Counted from the stretch's first letter, positions 29,256-37,774 are shown. The stretch: 64,000 bases of DNA from Faecalicoccus acidiformans (GCF_014202635.1 NZ_JACHHD010000002.1:62001-126000), one strand, 5' to 3'. Program-made: numbers and translations. Notes: generated by a model from the sequence alone, not told the origin.

Positions 29256-29623
29256 TTTTCTTCCCTCAACTTTTCTAATTCCTCTAAGATCTCATCCATA
29301 GTAAATCCCATTTGTTCCATCGAACCTAAAAACGCCGTAGTCTGTTCGCGGGCAAGATCTTTTCTTAACTTAGCGATCTTTTCTTCATCCAGATCGACAT
29401 ATCGTCCGCTCGTTCGATGAGAACGTACCAATTCTTCCGACTCCAGGATGCTGAAAGCCCGCTGCATCGTATTCGGATTAACCTGCATCAAAGAAGCCAT
29501 CTCGCGAACAGAAGGCAACTTATCTCCCGGACGATATTCCTTAGTGATGATCTTGACCTTGATACGATCTACAATCTGCAGATAAATAGGTCGTTCATTT
29601 GAAAACGGATTGTTCAATCTCAT
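29252..29623 (-). CDS. GntR-family regulator, YtrA subfamily
   Basis: The 123-residue protein has an N-terminal GntR winged helix (IYLQIVDRIKVKIIT through LPSVREMASLM, residues 12-75) and only a short C-terminal dimerisation tail, as in the YtrA subfamily that represses ABC cassettes. The ATG at 29623 has AGGAGGG almost touching it; a TTG two codons later would have better spacing, so the exact start is uncertain. A 38-base dyad at 29630-29667 over its own promoter is the likely operator. Confidence 0.93.
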   Translation of the reverse strand: MRLNNPFSNERPIYLQIVDRIKVKIITKEYRPGDKLPSVREMASLMQVNPNTMQRAFSILESEELVRSHRTSGRYVDLDEEKIAKLRKDLAREQTTAFLGSMEQMGFTMDEILEELEKLREEK

Positions 29624-29629
29624 CCCTCC

Positions 29630-29687
29630 TTGTATTACTGTACTAGTTATCTAATACAATAATACAAACAACCCCTTTCCTTGTCAA
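29630..29687 (-). promoter_or_regulatory. GntR-ABC operon promoter with 38-base operator dyad
   Basis: TTGACA (29682-29687), a 17-base spacer and TATTAT (29659-29664) form a strong promoter on the minus strand. An inverted repeat from 29630 to 29667, 15 of 17 arm bases matching with TTGTATTA outer arms, covers the -10 box and start region, which fits autorepression. Confidence 0.8.
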
Positions 29688-29766
29688 CCCAAAAATTTCA
29701 CACGATTTCTTTATTAAATTTCTATAATCTTTTGATAGGATAAGGCCCATAAGGTGGTAGAAAAAT

Positions 29767-30216
29767 ATGCAAGAAAATGTCTTCTTTTTCTTAACGATGA
29801 AAAAGGATGTGACTTTCTTCTATGACGATCTGAATCTGGAAGAAGGCCTCTGTCTCATGCGAAAACATGGTTATACTGCGATACCGGTGATCAACACCAA
29901 AGGCGAATATATCGGTACGATCAACGAAGGGGATTTCCTCTGGTATTTTATCGACCATCCAGAAACAACGTATGAAACGATAAAATCAACCCCGATCAGA
30001 GATTTGATCCGGCCAGATTTTACGCCCGCCATGATGATCGATGCGACAGTAGAAGAACTGTTTGACCAATCTTTGAAACAAAACTTCGTACCCATTGTTG
30101 ATGATCGGAATATATTTATTGGAATCGTTACCCGCAGGCGCCTGCTTCATCATTTGATGAAGACGCAAAAAGAAATCAGAAGGTATCCAGAAGAAGAAGT
30201 CTATGTCCAGAGTTAA
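29767..30216 (+). CDS. CBS-pair domain protein (CbpB/DarB-like)
   Basis: The 149-residue protein is made almost only of two CBS motifs (about residues 12-65 and 80-135), with GYTAIPVINTKGEYIGTI in the first and FVPIVDDRNIFIGIVTRR in the second. Stand-alone CBS pairs of this size in Bacillota include c-di-AMP-binding CbpB/DarB, which tunes (p)ppGpp synthesis. The likeness here is by layout, so the ligand is inference. A strong terminator follows, so it is its own transcription unit. Confidence 0.85.
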   Translation: MQENVFFFLTMKKDVTFFYDDLNLEEGLCLMRKHGYTAIPVINTKGEYIGTINEGDFLWYFIDHPETTYETIKSTPIRDLIRPDFTPAMMIDATVEELFDQSLKQNFVPIVDDRNIFIGIVTRRRLLHHLMKTQKEIRRYPEEEVYVQS

Positions 30217-30240
30217 AAGAGCACGTCGTGCTCTTTTCTC
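30214..30240 (+). terminator. Terminator after the CBS-protein gene
   Basis: Arms AAAAGAGCACG and CGTGCTCTTTT form a perfect hairpin directly after the stop codon. Confidence 0.85.
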
Positions 30241-30290
30241 TTTATCAAAAATAGTGTATGATTGACTCAAATCAAAGGAGAGATGCTGAC

Positions 30291-30338
30291 ATGAAATCAG
30301 AGGATGCACATCCCCGACCCGGGAGGTGTTTTCTATGA
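30291..30338 (+). CDS. Putative 15-residue leader peptide coupled to the CorC-like gene
   Basis: An ATG preceded by AAAGGAG (10 bases upstream) opens a frame MKSEDAHPRPGRCFL whose TGA stop overlaps the ATG of the next gene. The peptide has early acidic residues and prolines. E. coli leader peptides of Mg2+ transporters use acidic and proline codons to sense low Mg2+, so a similar role is possible but unproven. It could also be a chance frame. Confidence 0.45.
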   Translation: MKSEDAHPRPGRCFL

Positions 30339-31537
30339 AATTGATTCTAGGAACCCTTCTATATGTCGTACTTTTGGGGATGTTTTCTATTTTTCAGGGA
30401 ACCCTCAACAGCAATCAGAATGCGAAAAAACGAAAAAGAATGCCTCAGATCGTAACCATGCAGTTTTTAGAAGTGCTTGTTACGGTGGGCTATTCTTTGT
30501 TTCTTTGGGAATCGATCTATTTAGATAAGGACCACTGGATCATCCCTTTGATCATCGTCTTGGCATTTGTCACTTATTCTTTTATGATCATCCATCGTTT
30601 CTGTAAAGGTCTAGGTGTTCGTCAAGAAAAGAACTTAACGCCTCGCATCGGTTTCTTGTACCGGCTTTTACATGTCGTTTGCACACCTTTTACTTTCTTT
30701 ATTCGTATCCCCGTGTTCAATGAAACAGAGGAAGTCACGGAAGAAGATATCCGCGAAATGATCAATACATCGCAAAAAGGCGGCCATTTGGAAGAACCCC
30801 AAAAAGAATTGTTTGAAAACGTGTTTGCCTTTGATGATACTAGTGTCGAAGAGATCTGCACTCATCGCAACGAAGTAGTTTGTCTCTATTTAGAAGATGA
30901 TATGAAAATCTGGAATGACATCATCCAGAAAAACCGTCATACATTTTATCCAATCTGTCAGGAAGATTCTGATGATATCATCGGTGTCCTGGATACTCGC
31001 GACTATTTCCGGATGGATATTCGGGATCGTGAACAGATTTTGTCCCACGCCATGGACAAGCCGCTCTTCATTTTGGAAAACACAAAAGCAGATGACTGTT
31101 TCATGGAGATGAAAAAACGAAAATACTATTTTGCGATCGTCATTGATGAATATGGCGGCATGTCTGGAATCGTCACTCTTCACGATATCGTAGAAACGAT
31201 TTTAGGGGAGATGTACGAAGAAGAAGATGAAGAAGATCCTGAAGAGATCCAGGCGCTGGGTGATCAAACCTATCGCATCTATGGATTTGCAGACCTGGAA
31301 GAAGTACAAAATACGCTAGGCATCTCCTTGCCGGTGGACAACTACGATACCTTTGGCGGCTATGTCTTAGGATGTTACGGTTCGATCCCGGAAGACGGAG
31401 AACGCTTCGAAGTTCACTGTCCAAATATGGATGTCTTTGTCAAAGAGATGAAAAATCATCGCGTCGTGGAAACGATCGTACAAATCAAAAAGAAGAAAGA
31501 GGAAGAAGAACATGAAATTACTGCAGGAAGCCATTGA
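30335..31537 (+). CDS. CorC/HlyC (CNNM-like) family membrane transporter with CBS pair
   Basis: The 400-residue protein has an N-terminal DUF21-like membrane domain (about residues 1-130), then a CBS pair containing TEEDIREMINTSQKGG and YYFAIVIDEYGGMSGIVTLHDIVETILGE, and a C-terminal CorC_HlyC transporter-associated domain (about residues 310-385). Proteins of this class act in Mg2+/cobalt transport or its regulation; old hemolysin names are misleading. The start at 30335 has GGAGG 8 bases upstream. It may be coupled to a short upstream frame, and its last 26 bases overlap xpt. Confidence 0.9.
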   Translation: MKLILGTLLYVVLLGMFSIFQGTLNSNQNAKKRKRMPQIVTMQFLEVLVTVGYSLFLWESIYLDKDHWIIPLIIVLAFVTYSFMIIHRFCKGLGVRQEKNLTPRIGFLYRLLHVVCTPFTFFIRIPVFNETEEVTEEDIREMINTSQKGGHLEEPQKELFENVFAFDDTSVEEICTHRNEVVCLYLEDDMKIWNDIIQKNRHTFYPICQEDSDDIIGVLDTRDYFRMDIRDREQILSHAMDKPLFILENTKADDCFMEMKKRKYYFAIVIDEYGGMSGIVTLHDIVETILGEMYEEEDEEDPEEIQALGDQTYRIYGFADLEEVQNTLGISLPVDNYDTFGGYVLGCYGSIPEDGERFEVHCPNMDVFVKEMKNHRVVETIVQIKKKKEEEEHEITAGSH

Positions 31538-32078
31538 ACAAAGAGGAACGATCATCAACGATGATATTCTCAAAGTGGATTCATTTTTGAATCACCAGAT
31601 CGACTGTCGCTTGATGAAAGCAATCGGCCAAGAATTTGCCGCTCATTTCCAAGATCAAAACGTGACAAAGATCGTAACGATCGAGTCCAGCGGGATCGCT
31701 CCTGCCGTATTTGCCGGCGACTGCATGGATGTCCCCGTGATCTTCATGAAAAAAAGCGAACCCAGCACGATGTTAGACCCAGTCTATACAGAAGCCTTTT
31801 CATTTACCAAGAATCGTAAATATACTTTATGTATGGAGCGCCAATTTCTTTCAAAAAATGATCGTGTTTTATTCATTGATGACTTTCTAGCCAACGGGCA
31901 AGCATTCTTGTCAGCAGAAGATTTGATCCAACAATGCGGTGCTCATGTTGTAGGTGTCGGCATTGTCATTGAGAAGAGTTTCCAAAAAGGAAGAGCCCTG
32001 ATTGAAGAAAAAGGATATGACATTTATTCCCTGGCTCGTATCCAAGCCATGAAAGACAACAAGATCCTCTGGAAATAA
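31512..32078 (+). CDS. xpt: Xanthine phosphoribosyltransferase
   Basis: Xpt salvages xanthine with PRPP to XMP. The 188-residue protein has VTIESSGIAPA and the PRPP loop VLFIDDFLANGQA, at the family's usual length near 190. The gene starts inside the last 26 bases of the CorC-like gene, with GAGGAAGAAGA as ribosome site within that coding sequence. No purine riboswitch is seen before it because it rides on the upstream transcript. A purine permease lies 1.7 kb away on the other strand. Confidence 0.95.
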   Translation: MKLLQEAIEQRGTIINDDILKVDSFLNHQIDCRLMKAIGQEFAAHFQDQNVTKIVTIESSGIAPAVFAGDCMDVPVIFMKKSEPSTMLDPVYTEAFSFTKNRKYTLCMERQFLSKNDRVLFIDDFLANGQAFLSAEDLIQQCGAHVVGVGIVIEKSFQKGRALIEEKGYDIYSLARIQAMKDNKILWK

Positions 32079-32099
32079 CCAGAGGATCTTATTTTTTTT
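32063..32099. terminator. Terminator of xpt
   Basis: GATCCTCTGG and CCAGAGGATC arms surround the stop codon and are followed by eight T on the plus strand, between convergent xpt and nth. Confidence 0.9.
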
Positions 32100-32730
32100 G
32101 CTTATACGCTTCTAGCTTATCTTTTCTGCAAATTTTTACGAAGGGACACGCATCGCAATGCGGATTCCTGGCCGTACAAAGATAGCGGCCAAAGAAAATC
32201 ATATCATGATGACCCTGATTCCATCGATTGCGATCGATCTTGCGTTTTAACTTTTCCTCGACCTTCTCCACAGTGTCCTGCGGCTTGGCCAATCCCAAAC
32301 GCTTTGAAACACGATCCACATGGGTATCGACCGCAAAACTGGGGATATCAAAGGCGACGCTACGCACCACGTTGGCCGTTTTACGACCAACCCCAGGCAA
32401 AGACATCAGTTCTTTCATGGAACAAGGCACTTGCCCTCCATATTCTTCTTCTAAAACAAGGCTGAGATCATGGATCGAACGAGCTTTATTGCGATAAAGT
32501 CCTATGCGCCGGATATAGCTTTCAATCTCTGAAACCGATGCTTGTGCCATCGCTTTGCTTGTCGGATAGGCCGCAAACAAGCCCGGCGTGACTTGATTGA
32601 CCGAGGCATCCGTTGTCTGAGCACTGAGCACAACAGCCACCAAGAGTTGAAAAGAACTTTGATGATGCAGCTCACATTGAGCATGGGGAAAGATTTGTTC
32701 GATTTGATCAAGAATCTCATTGGCATTCAT
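32089..32730 (-). CDS. nth: Endonuclease III
   Basis: Nth removes oxidised pyrimidines and cuts the abasic site. The 213-residue protein has the helix-hairpin-helix LPGVGRKTANVV with catalytic Lys, the catalytic Asp in VDTHVDRV, and the [4Fe-4S] ligands C-x6-C-x2-C-x5-C near the C-terminus. The start at 32730 gives the family length and overlaps the dnaD stop by four bases (ATGA). The tseB-dnaD-nth order matches the well-known Bacillota cluster. Confidence 0.97.
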   Translation of the reverse strand: MNANEILDQIEQIFPHAQCELHHQSSFQLLVAVVLSAQTTDASVNQVTPGLFAAYPTSKAMAQASVSEIESYIRRIGLYRNKARSIHDLSLVLEEEYGGQVPCSMKELMSLPGVGRKTANVVRSVAFDIPSFAVDTHVDRVSKRLGLAKPQDTVEKVEEKLKRKIDRNRWNQGHHDMIFFGRYLCTARNPHCDACPFVKICRKDKLEAYKQKK

Positions 32731-33257
32731 CGTTTCCCACTCTCCACTTCTTCCACGCTCAATCCTTTCTGTCGCCAAGAGAGTAAGATATTTTCGATAT
32801 AATTCAGATTGCGCTTATCATAGACCGCCGCCTCATTCAAAGCACAGATCACCATTCGCGGTTCATATTCATCTCCCAGCTGTAAGATCCGTTCCATCTC
32901 CATCGAAGATAACGGGCGCCGAAACTCCGCTTCAAATTCTTCAATCAGCGATCGATGCTGGGAAGGGTCTTGTTTCAGGCGCTGAGCATAAACACCCTCA
33001 ATATCAAATTTGATGATGCCCTCTTGATAAGCAATCCTTAAATATCCTTTATCGGCCAGCGACAAAAATAAAGATTCAACTTCGTCGGTATCTATCCCTA
33101 GCTTTTGAGCTATCTCTTCATGGTGGATGGGTTGCCGCAAATCATTATACAGATCGATCAACAAAAGCACCAACGCCTCTTTGGGTTCACAATGCAGCTG
33201 TTCTAAATGATCTAAGATCCAGATCTTATGATCCAAATATGGTGCATTCCAATCCAT
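32727..33257 (-). CDS. dnaD: DnaD-domain replication initiation protein
   Basis: DnaD helps load the replicative helicase at origins and restart sites. The 176-residue protein has an N-terminal winged helix (QPIHHEEIAQKLGIDTDEV) and a C-terminal DnaB-like domain (FEAEFRRPLSSMEMERI through LNYIENILLSWRQKG). It is shorter than B. subtilis DnaD (232 residues). It overlaps TseB by one base and nth by four. Confidence 0.93.
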   Translation of the reverse strand: MDWNAPYLDHKIWILDHLEQLHCEPKEALVLLLIDLYNDLRQPIHHEEIAQKLGIDTDEVESLFLSLADKGYLRIAYQEGIIKFDIEGVYAQRLKQDPSQHRSLIEEFEAEFRRPLSSMEMERILQLGDEYEPRMVICALNEAAVYDKRNLNYIENILLSWRQKGLSVEEVESGKR

Positions 33258-33715
33258 TACTGAACCTCCCTTTCATAGACACGGACGAAGCTGTCATAAT
33301 CCAGCAGAAGCATTCGGTCTGCTCCCTGGATAACATAGACCGGGTTGTCATATCCATATCCTAATTCTACGCTTTCTGCTTCGATTCCATAATCTTCCGA
33401 TGCGATATCACGAGCTCTTTGATAATCCAACGTGCTGATATCCCGGGTCGTGATCTCGTTTCCCGTGACATCAAACCAGTATAAAGTTGTTTCCGTATAT
33501 CCTTGAGCGGTCAGATAATCAAACTGATGGATCGTCAACCCTTGGATATCCGGATTGTTTTTTTCAATCTGTGCGATCATCTGCTCTTGATTTTCTTCTT
33601 GGATCCGGTTAGGTCCGCTGATAAACAGCGCCCAAAGAACAGAAAAAAGCACAATAAAGAGGATCCCCAACAAAGCTGTAAATCGTGCTCCATACTTGCG
33701 GTTTTTCTTTGCCAT
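33257..33715 (-). CDS. tseB: Cell-wall elongation regulator TseB-like (YpmB/DUF5590)
   Basis: The 152-residue protein has a short basic cytoplasmic start, one transmembrane segment (about residues 12-33) and an extracellular PepSY-like part, as in YpmB/TseB, which interacts with PBP2A in B. subtilis. The position directly upstream of dnaD and nth matches the conserved order. The family match rests on layout and context more than on strong motifs. Confidence 0.75.
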   Translation of the reverse strand: MAKKNRKYGARFTALLGILFIVLFSVLWALFISGPNRIQEENQEQMIAQIEKNNPDIQGLTIHQFDYLTAQGYTETTLYWFDVTGNEITTRDISTLDYQRARDIASEDYGIEAESVELGYGYDNPVYVIQGADRMLLLDYDSFVRVYEREVQ

Positions 33716-33754
33716 AGGATCCCCCTTTCACTGATTCTAATTATACACGAATCA

Positions 33755-35179
33755 TCATTCCTTTTGATGATCTTTTTCTTTCGGCAAAAACAGGCTCAAC
33801 AACAAGGATACGACAAAAACACCAGCTACGGCATTCCCATTAAAAATATCTCCGACAGCCTGTGGGAAACAAGAAAAGAAGTTTCCAGAAGTCTGTGTCA
33901 ATCCAACTCCTATACAAAAGGACAGAGAAACGATGATCATCGTACGGTCATCAAAAACACATTCCTTCAACATTTTGATTCCTTCGTACATGATCGATCC
34001 GAACATCATCACCGTACAGCCCCCTAAAACAGACTGAGGAATCGAATTGAAGAAAGCTCCCAGAGGCGGAAATAAAGAAGCCAGGATCAAGATCAAAGCT
34101 CCCATAAAGATCGTAAACCGGTTGATTACACGCGTCATCGTGACCAGGCCGACATTCTGGCTGAAGGATGTCAGCGGCAAACAGCCAAAACACCCTGAAA
34201 TGGCACTGGAAAAACCATCAACTGCCAAAGAACCTTGTAATTCCTCGGTCTTGATATCACGATTGAGCGCTCCTGTACAAACTGCTGTTGTAGCTCCTGT
34301 CGTTTCCGCAGCCGAAACCAAAAAGACGATGGCAATCGTAAAAAAGGCACCTACATCAAAAATCGGTTTGTGTTCCGTCAAGAACACCAGCTTAGGAAGG
34401 CTGAAAACACCCACTTGGGAAACAGTTTGACCAATCGTAGAAAGATCGATCATAGGTGCGATTCCGGTAAATGTAAAAACAGCGGCCAATAAATATCCAG
34501 CGATCAAACCGACAAGAATATTCAAATTTTTATACACGCCCTTTAAAAGATAGCGGGAGACCAAACAAACGATCAAAGTAAAGGCCCCGACGAATAAATG
34601 ATACCAGGCCCCGAAATCTTCGACACCGCTGCCGCCGCCCCAGGAATCCATTCCCACGGACAAAAGCGAAAGCCCTATGGCAATAACGACACAAGCCGAA
34701 ACGACCGGAGTCAAAAAGCGCCTCCAATATTTAGCGCTCAGACCCACTAAGCCTTCAAAGATACCGCCAAGGATCACGGCTCCAATCATTCCTTCGTATC
34801 CCAGCGCCGGATTGGTGCAGATGATCAACAAACTTCCTAAGAACGTAAAGCTGACCCCCATAACGATCGGTAAACGCGAGCCGATCTTCCAAAATGAATA
34901 AAGCTGCATCGTTGTCCCGATACCAGCCGCAAACATTGCACATTGTAAGATCTGTGTGATCTCGGCAGGAGTCAAGCCATGGTCCGTTCCTTGAACCACT
35001 GCGGCTCCACATACGATCAAAACCGGCGCCAAGTTTGCGACAAACATGGCCAAAACATGTTGTAAACCAAAAGGAATGGCCTTGCGCAAAGGAACACGGC
35101 CATTCAGACAATACAGGTTCTCTTCACAAACCTCCTGAATCGGCGTTTCCTTGTCGATTTTTACATTTTCTTTCTTCAT
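33755..35179 (-). CDS. NCS2-family purine permease, xanthine/urate type
   Basis: The 474-residue protein has 12-14 predicted membrane segments and the NCS2 marks AETTGATTAVCTGAL and TSFSQNVGLVTMT. The SFSQNVGLV form is the one found in xanthine and urate permeases (PbuX/XanQ), not in uracil permeases. It catalyses proton-coupled purine uptake. I start at 35179, where AGGAAAGGG lies upstream; an N-terminal extension would overlap ybaK. xpt nearby would use the imported xanthine. Confidence 0.9.
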   Translation of the reverse strand: MKKENVKIDKETPIQEVCEENLYCLNGRVPLRKAIPFGLQHVLAMFVANLAPVLIVCGAAVVQGTDHGLTPAEITQILQCAMFAAGIGTTMQLYSFWKIGSRLPIVMGVSFTFLGSLLIICTNPALGYEGMIGAVILGGIFEGLVGLSAKYWRRFLTPVVSACVVIAIGLSLLSVGMDSWGGGSGVEDFGAWYHLFVGAFTLIVCLVSRYLLKGVYKNLNILVGLIAGYLLAAVFTFTGIAPMIDLSTIGQTVSQVGVFSLPKLVFLTEHKPIFDVGAFFTIAIVFLVSAAETTGATTAVCTGALNRDIKTEELQGSLAVDGFSSAISGCFGCLPLTSFSQNVGLVTMTRVINRFTIFMGALILILASLFPPLGAFFNSIPQSVLGGCTVMMFGSIMYEGIKMLKECVFDDRTMIIVSLSFCIGVGLTQTSGNFFSCFPQAVGDIFNGNAVAGVFVVSLLLSLFLPKEKDHQKE

Positions 35180-35198
35180 CTCTTTTCCCTTTCCTGAT

Positions 35199-35663
35199 TT
35201 ACTCCTTGCAGACATCGACCCAGGCGATGGGATTCGTGATTTTTTCAAGTTCCTCGATCGTCATTCTGATACAAGAATTTGAACTTCCGCAAGCCGGATA
35301 AACAATATTCATAGACCGCAAAGAAATGTCCAAATAGATTTGAACCTCTGGATTAACGGCAAACGGACAGACGCCGCCAGGCGAGTGTCCAATCTGATGT
35401 TCTACGTTTTCTTTTGCGATCATATGTGGCTTTTTGTGAAAAAAGCGTTTGAACTTGGCATTATCGATGCGTGCATCTCCACTTGCCACGACCAGCACAG
35501 ACCGCTCTTCCACTTGGAAAGCCAAGGTCTTGGCGATTTGTCTTTCTTCACAACCTAAAGCTTGGGCAGCCAGTTTGACCGTGGCTGAACTTTGATCCAG
35601 CTCTTGGATCCGATTTTCGATACCCCATTGCCGAAACTGTTCTCTTACGCGTTCTATAGACAT
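35199..35663 (-). CDS. YbaK/EbsC-family aminoacyl-tRNA deacylase
   Basis: The 154-residue single-domain protein has the family core GHSPGGVCPFAVN and an early conserved Lys in RQIAKTLAF. YbaK-type proteins hydrolyse mischarged tRNAs such as Cys-tRNAPro. It lies 19 bases upstream of the purine permease on the same strand and may be cotranscribed; I see no functional link between the two. Confidence 0.92.
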   Translation of the reverse strand: MSIERVREQFRQWGIENRIQELDQSSATVKLAAQALGCEERQIAKTLAFQVEERSVLVVASGDARIDNAKFKRFFHKKPHMIAKENVEHQIGHSPGGVCPFAVNPEVQIYLDISLRSMNIVYPACGSSNSCIRMTIEELEKITNPIAWVDVCKE

Positions 35664-35698
35664 TGTTTTTCTCCGTTTAGACCTCCATTATATTTCGC

Positions 35699-35727
35699 TT
35701 GCGCCTCAAAGTAAAATAATTTAGGAT
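35699..35727 (+). promoter_or_regulatory. Promoter of the YigZ-family gene
   Basis: TTGCGC (35699-35704), a 17-base spacer and TAGGAT (35722-35727) end 6 bases before the ATG, so the transcript should start at or next to the start codon. Confidence 0.6.
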
Positions 35728-35733
35728 AAAATT

Positions 35734-36333
35734 ATGCCACGGATCAAAGAGGATATCACCCATACGCTCGAAATTAAAAAAAGCCGTTTCATAACCTATC
35801 TGCATCGTACAGAAAGTGAAGAAGATGCTCGAGATTTTATAAAATTCATCAAGAAAAAACATCCGGATGCCACTCACCATTGCACAGCCTTGATCATCGG
35901 TGATCTCTGTCGTTCCAACGATGATCACGAACCGGCCGGAACGGCTGGTCGTCCGATGCTCAATGTGTTGTTTAAACAAGAGATGGATCAGATCTTGGCC
36001 GTTGTTGTACGTTACTTTGGAGGTATCAAATTAGGAACCGGCGGTTTGGTCAAAGCCTACTCCGATTCTGTCAAAGAAGCTTTAGATTTGGCGACGTTGA
36101 CCACCGTTTCTCTATGGAAAGAATATATCCTGACTTTTGACTATACTTGGATCGGAAAGATCGATGCGGCATTGCATCGGATGGATTGCCAAATTGAATC
36201 CAAAGACTACGATCAAAAAGTAGTTTATCATGTCCTTTCTTCTCAAAGCCTGGAAACTTCTTTTATGGAACTGACAGGAGGGCAATGCACCTGCGAGTTT
36301 GTCAAAGAGAAAGCTCATGAAACTGTGTTATAA
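35734..36333 (+). CDS. YigZ/IMPACT family protein
   Basis: The 199-residue protein has the UPF0029 N-terminal core with KSRFITYLHR, NDDHEPAGTAGRPML and VVRYFGGIKLGTGGL, followed by a C-terminal DUF1949 ferredoxin-like domain (about residues 135-195). The biochemical role of bacterial YigZ is not settled; the eukaryotic relative IMPACT regulates translation control. There is no ribosome site before the ATG, and the promoter abuts it, which suggests a leaderless message. Confidence 0.92.
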   Translation: MPRIKEDITHTLEIKKSRFITYLHRTESEEDARDFIKFIKKKHPDATHHCTALIIGDLCRSNDDHEPAGTAGRPMLNVLFKQEMDQILAVVVRYFGGIKLGTGGLVKAYSDSVKEALDLATLTTVSLWKEYILTFDYTWIGKIDAALHRMDCQIESKDYDQKVVYHVLSSQSLETSFMELTGGQCTCEFVKEKAHETVL

Positions 36334-36350
36334 TAAAGAAGGTGAACAGT

Positions 36351-36605
36351 ATGGCATATTTTGTAGTTTTTTTTGTATTTATTTTGGTTTTGATTGCCTT
36401 ATTTCAATTTTTAGCACCCGTCTTACTTCCTTTATTCCTTCTATGGGCCATCTATTATGTGATCAAAAGCTTTCGCAAGCCAACACAGGAAAATGATCCC
36501 TTCTATTCTGAATATCAAAATGAAAGCTATGCGCGAAAAGAGCCGAAACATGGAGCCATCGATGTAGAATACACGGAAAGAGAGGACGACGGCCATGATT
36601 CTTGA
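36351..36605 (+). CDS. Small membrane protein with hydrophilic tail
   Basis: The 84-residue product has a strongly hydrophobic first 38 residues (one long or two short membrane helices) and a charged cytoplasmic or external tail rich in Glu, Tyr and Lys. I start at 36351, where AAGG lies 8 bases upstream; a GTG at 36342 overlaps that site. It lies between yigZ and a GNAT gene, overlapping the latter by 11 bases, so the three are probably one operon. I do not recognise the family. Confidence 0.7.
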   Translation: MAYFVVFFVFILVLIALFQFLAPVLLPLFLLWAIYYVIKSFRKPTQENDPFYSEYQNESYARKEPKHGAIDVEYTEREDDGHDS

Positions 36606-37509
36606 TCATTCTTACGGTAAAGAGAAAGAAATACGGCGTCTGATTGCCCGCTCTTGTCTTCACATGGACAGTTTGGATGTCAGTGCATGGATGAAATATA
36701 AATATGACCCTTCAGGCATGTTTTGTGCTGTGGAAGACAAAAAGATCGTCGCCTGCCTGCAAACGAAAAAGCGCACTTTTTTTTATCAGGGAAAAGCTTG
36801 TGAAGCCTTAGTTCTCAGCTTGGCATGCACTTTGCCTGACTATCGGCAACGCGGCTATTTCAGCGAACTTTTAGAGGCCTGCATGAATTATGCCGCCTGT
36901 AACCATCTGATCACTTTGGCCTATACCAACTTCCCGAAGCTTTTGGAGTCCAAGAGTTTTCAACCCGTCTCTTCAACAAAATATTACTGGTTGGAAATGG
37001 AAAACTGGAATCAAGGATATGCTCAGCACGTGCAGATCTATCGTCCGGACATAGATCTTTATCCGCTTTATCATGAATTTCTCTCTCATTTTGACGGCTC
37101 GATACGCTTGGATCCGCAAGAATTTCAAAATGCGATCCGCCTCTATCTCAATTGTAACCATCGCGTGATCACAGCCGTGGATGATCAAAGAGAATTACGA
37201 GGATTTGCGATCTATCGCATCAACAAAGAACACATCGAAATTCAGATCCTGGTATACTTGGATGCAGATGCGATCTTAGACTGTTTCGCCTATCTCAAAG
37301 AGCGCTGTCAAACTTTAAGTTTTATCGTTTCAAATCAGGAGCGATTCGATAAACTGTTCCCCATGGAAATTCCGCGCAAGCAGGGAACGGTTCTGGCTCG
37401 ACTGAACAACTATAAGCTCTTCTCTGTTTGGTCCAAAGAAAACGTCCATCATGCCAAAGAAGCCTTTGCGGCATTAAAAAAGCCGATCTGGAATCACATG
37501 ATCGACTAA
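36595..37509 (+). CDS. GNAT-family N-acetyltransferase (two-domain, Eis-like layout)
   Basis: The 304-residue protein has a GNAT acetyl-CoA site at residues 70-95 (CTLPDYRQRGYFSELLEAC) and a second, weaker GNAT-like half in the C-terminal part. Proteins of this layout acetylate small molecules or aminoglycosides; the substrate here is unknown. It overlaps the small membrane protein gene by 11 bases and ends against a convergent small gene at 37506. Confidence 0.83.
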   Translation: MILDHSYGKEKEIRRLIARSCLHMDSLDVSAWMKYKYDPSGMFCAVEDKKIVACLQTKKRTFFYQGKACEALVLSLACTLPDYRQRGYFSELLEACMNYAACNHLITLAYTNFPKLLESKSFQPVSSTKYYWLEMENWNQGYAQHVQIYRPDIDLYPLYHEFLSHFDGSIRLDPQEFQNAIRLYLNCNHRVITAVDDQRELRGFAIYRINKEHIEIQILVYLDADAILDCFAYLKERCQTLSFIVSNQERFDKLFPMEIPRKQGTVLARLNNYKLFSVWSKENVHHAKEAFAALKKPIWNHMID

Positions 37510-37769
37510 AGATAGCGGCTCGCCCATTGATAATAATCTTCATCTTTTTCGGAAGAGATCTTCTCTTCCTTTTTTTCATAAACCCAGAAAGTGTTCTGAT
37601 CAAAGAGTCTTTGAAAATCATTTGGGGATAAAGCAGCCTGCCACGAGATTCCTTTGGCATAGAGCTGCTCCCCTTTTTGAAACAAGATCACCCGTGAATC
37701 TGAAATCAGGATCTGTCCTTCTTTAAGAAGACGCAACGCTTCCGGGGTGGTTTGAACTGATTGATTCAT
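37506..37769 (-). CDS. Small hypothetical protein
   Basis: The frame encodes 87 residues without any recognised motif and with a charged Lys/Glu stretch near residues 65-78. It has no ribosome site, and its ATG follows the rubrerythrin terminator by about 5 bases, so its expression is unclear. It overlaps the convergent GNAT gene by four bases. It could be a real gene that depends on read-through or a chance frame. Confidence 0.45.
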   Translation of the reverse strand: MNQSVQTTPEALRLLKEGQILISDSRVILFQKGEQLYAKGISWQAALSPNDFQRLFDQNTFWVYEKKEEKISSEKDEDYYQWASRYL

Positions 37770-37774
37770 ATGTC

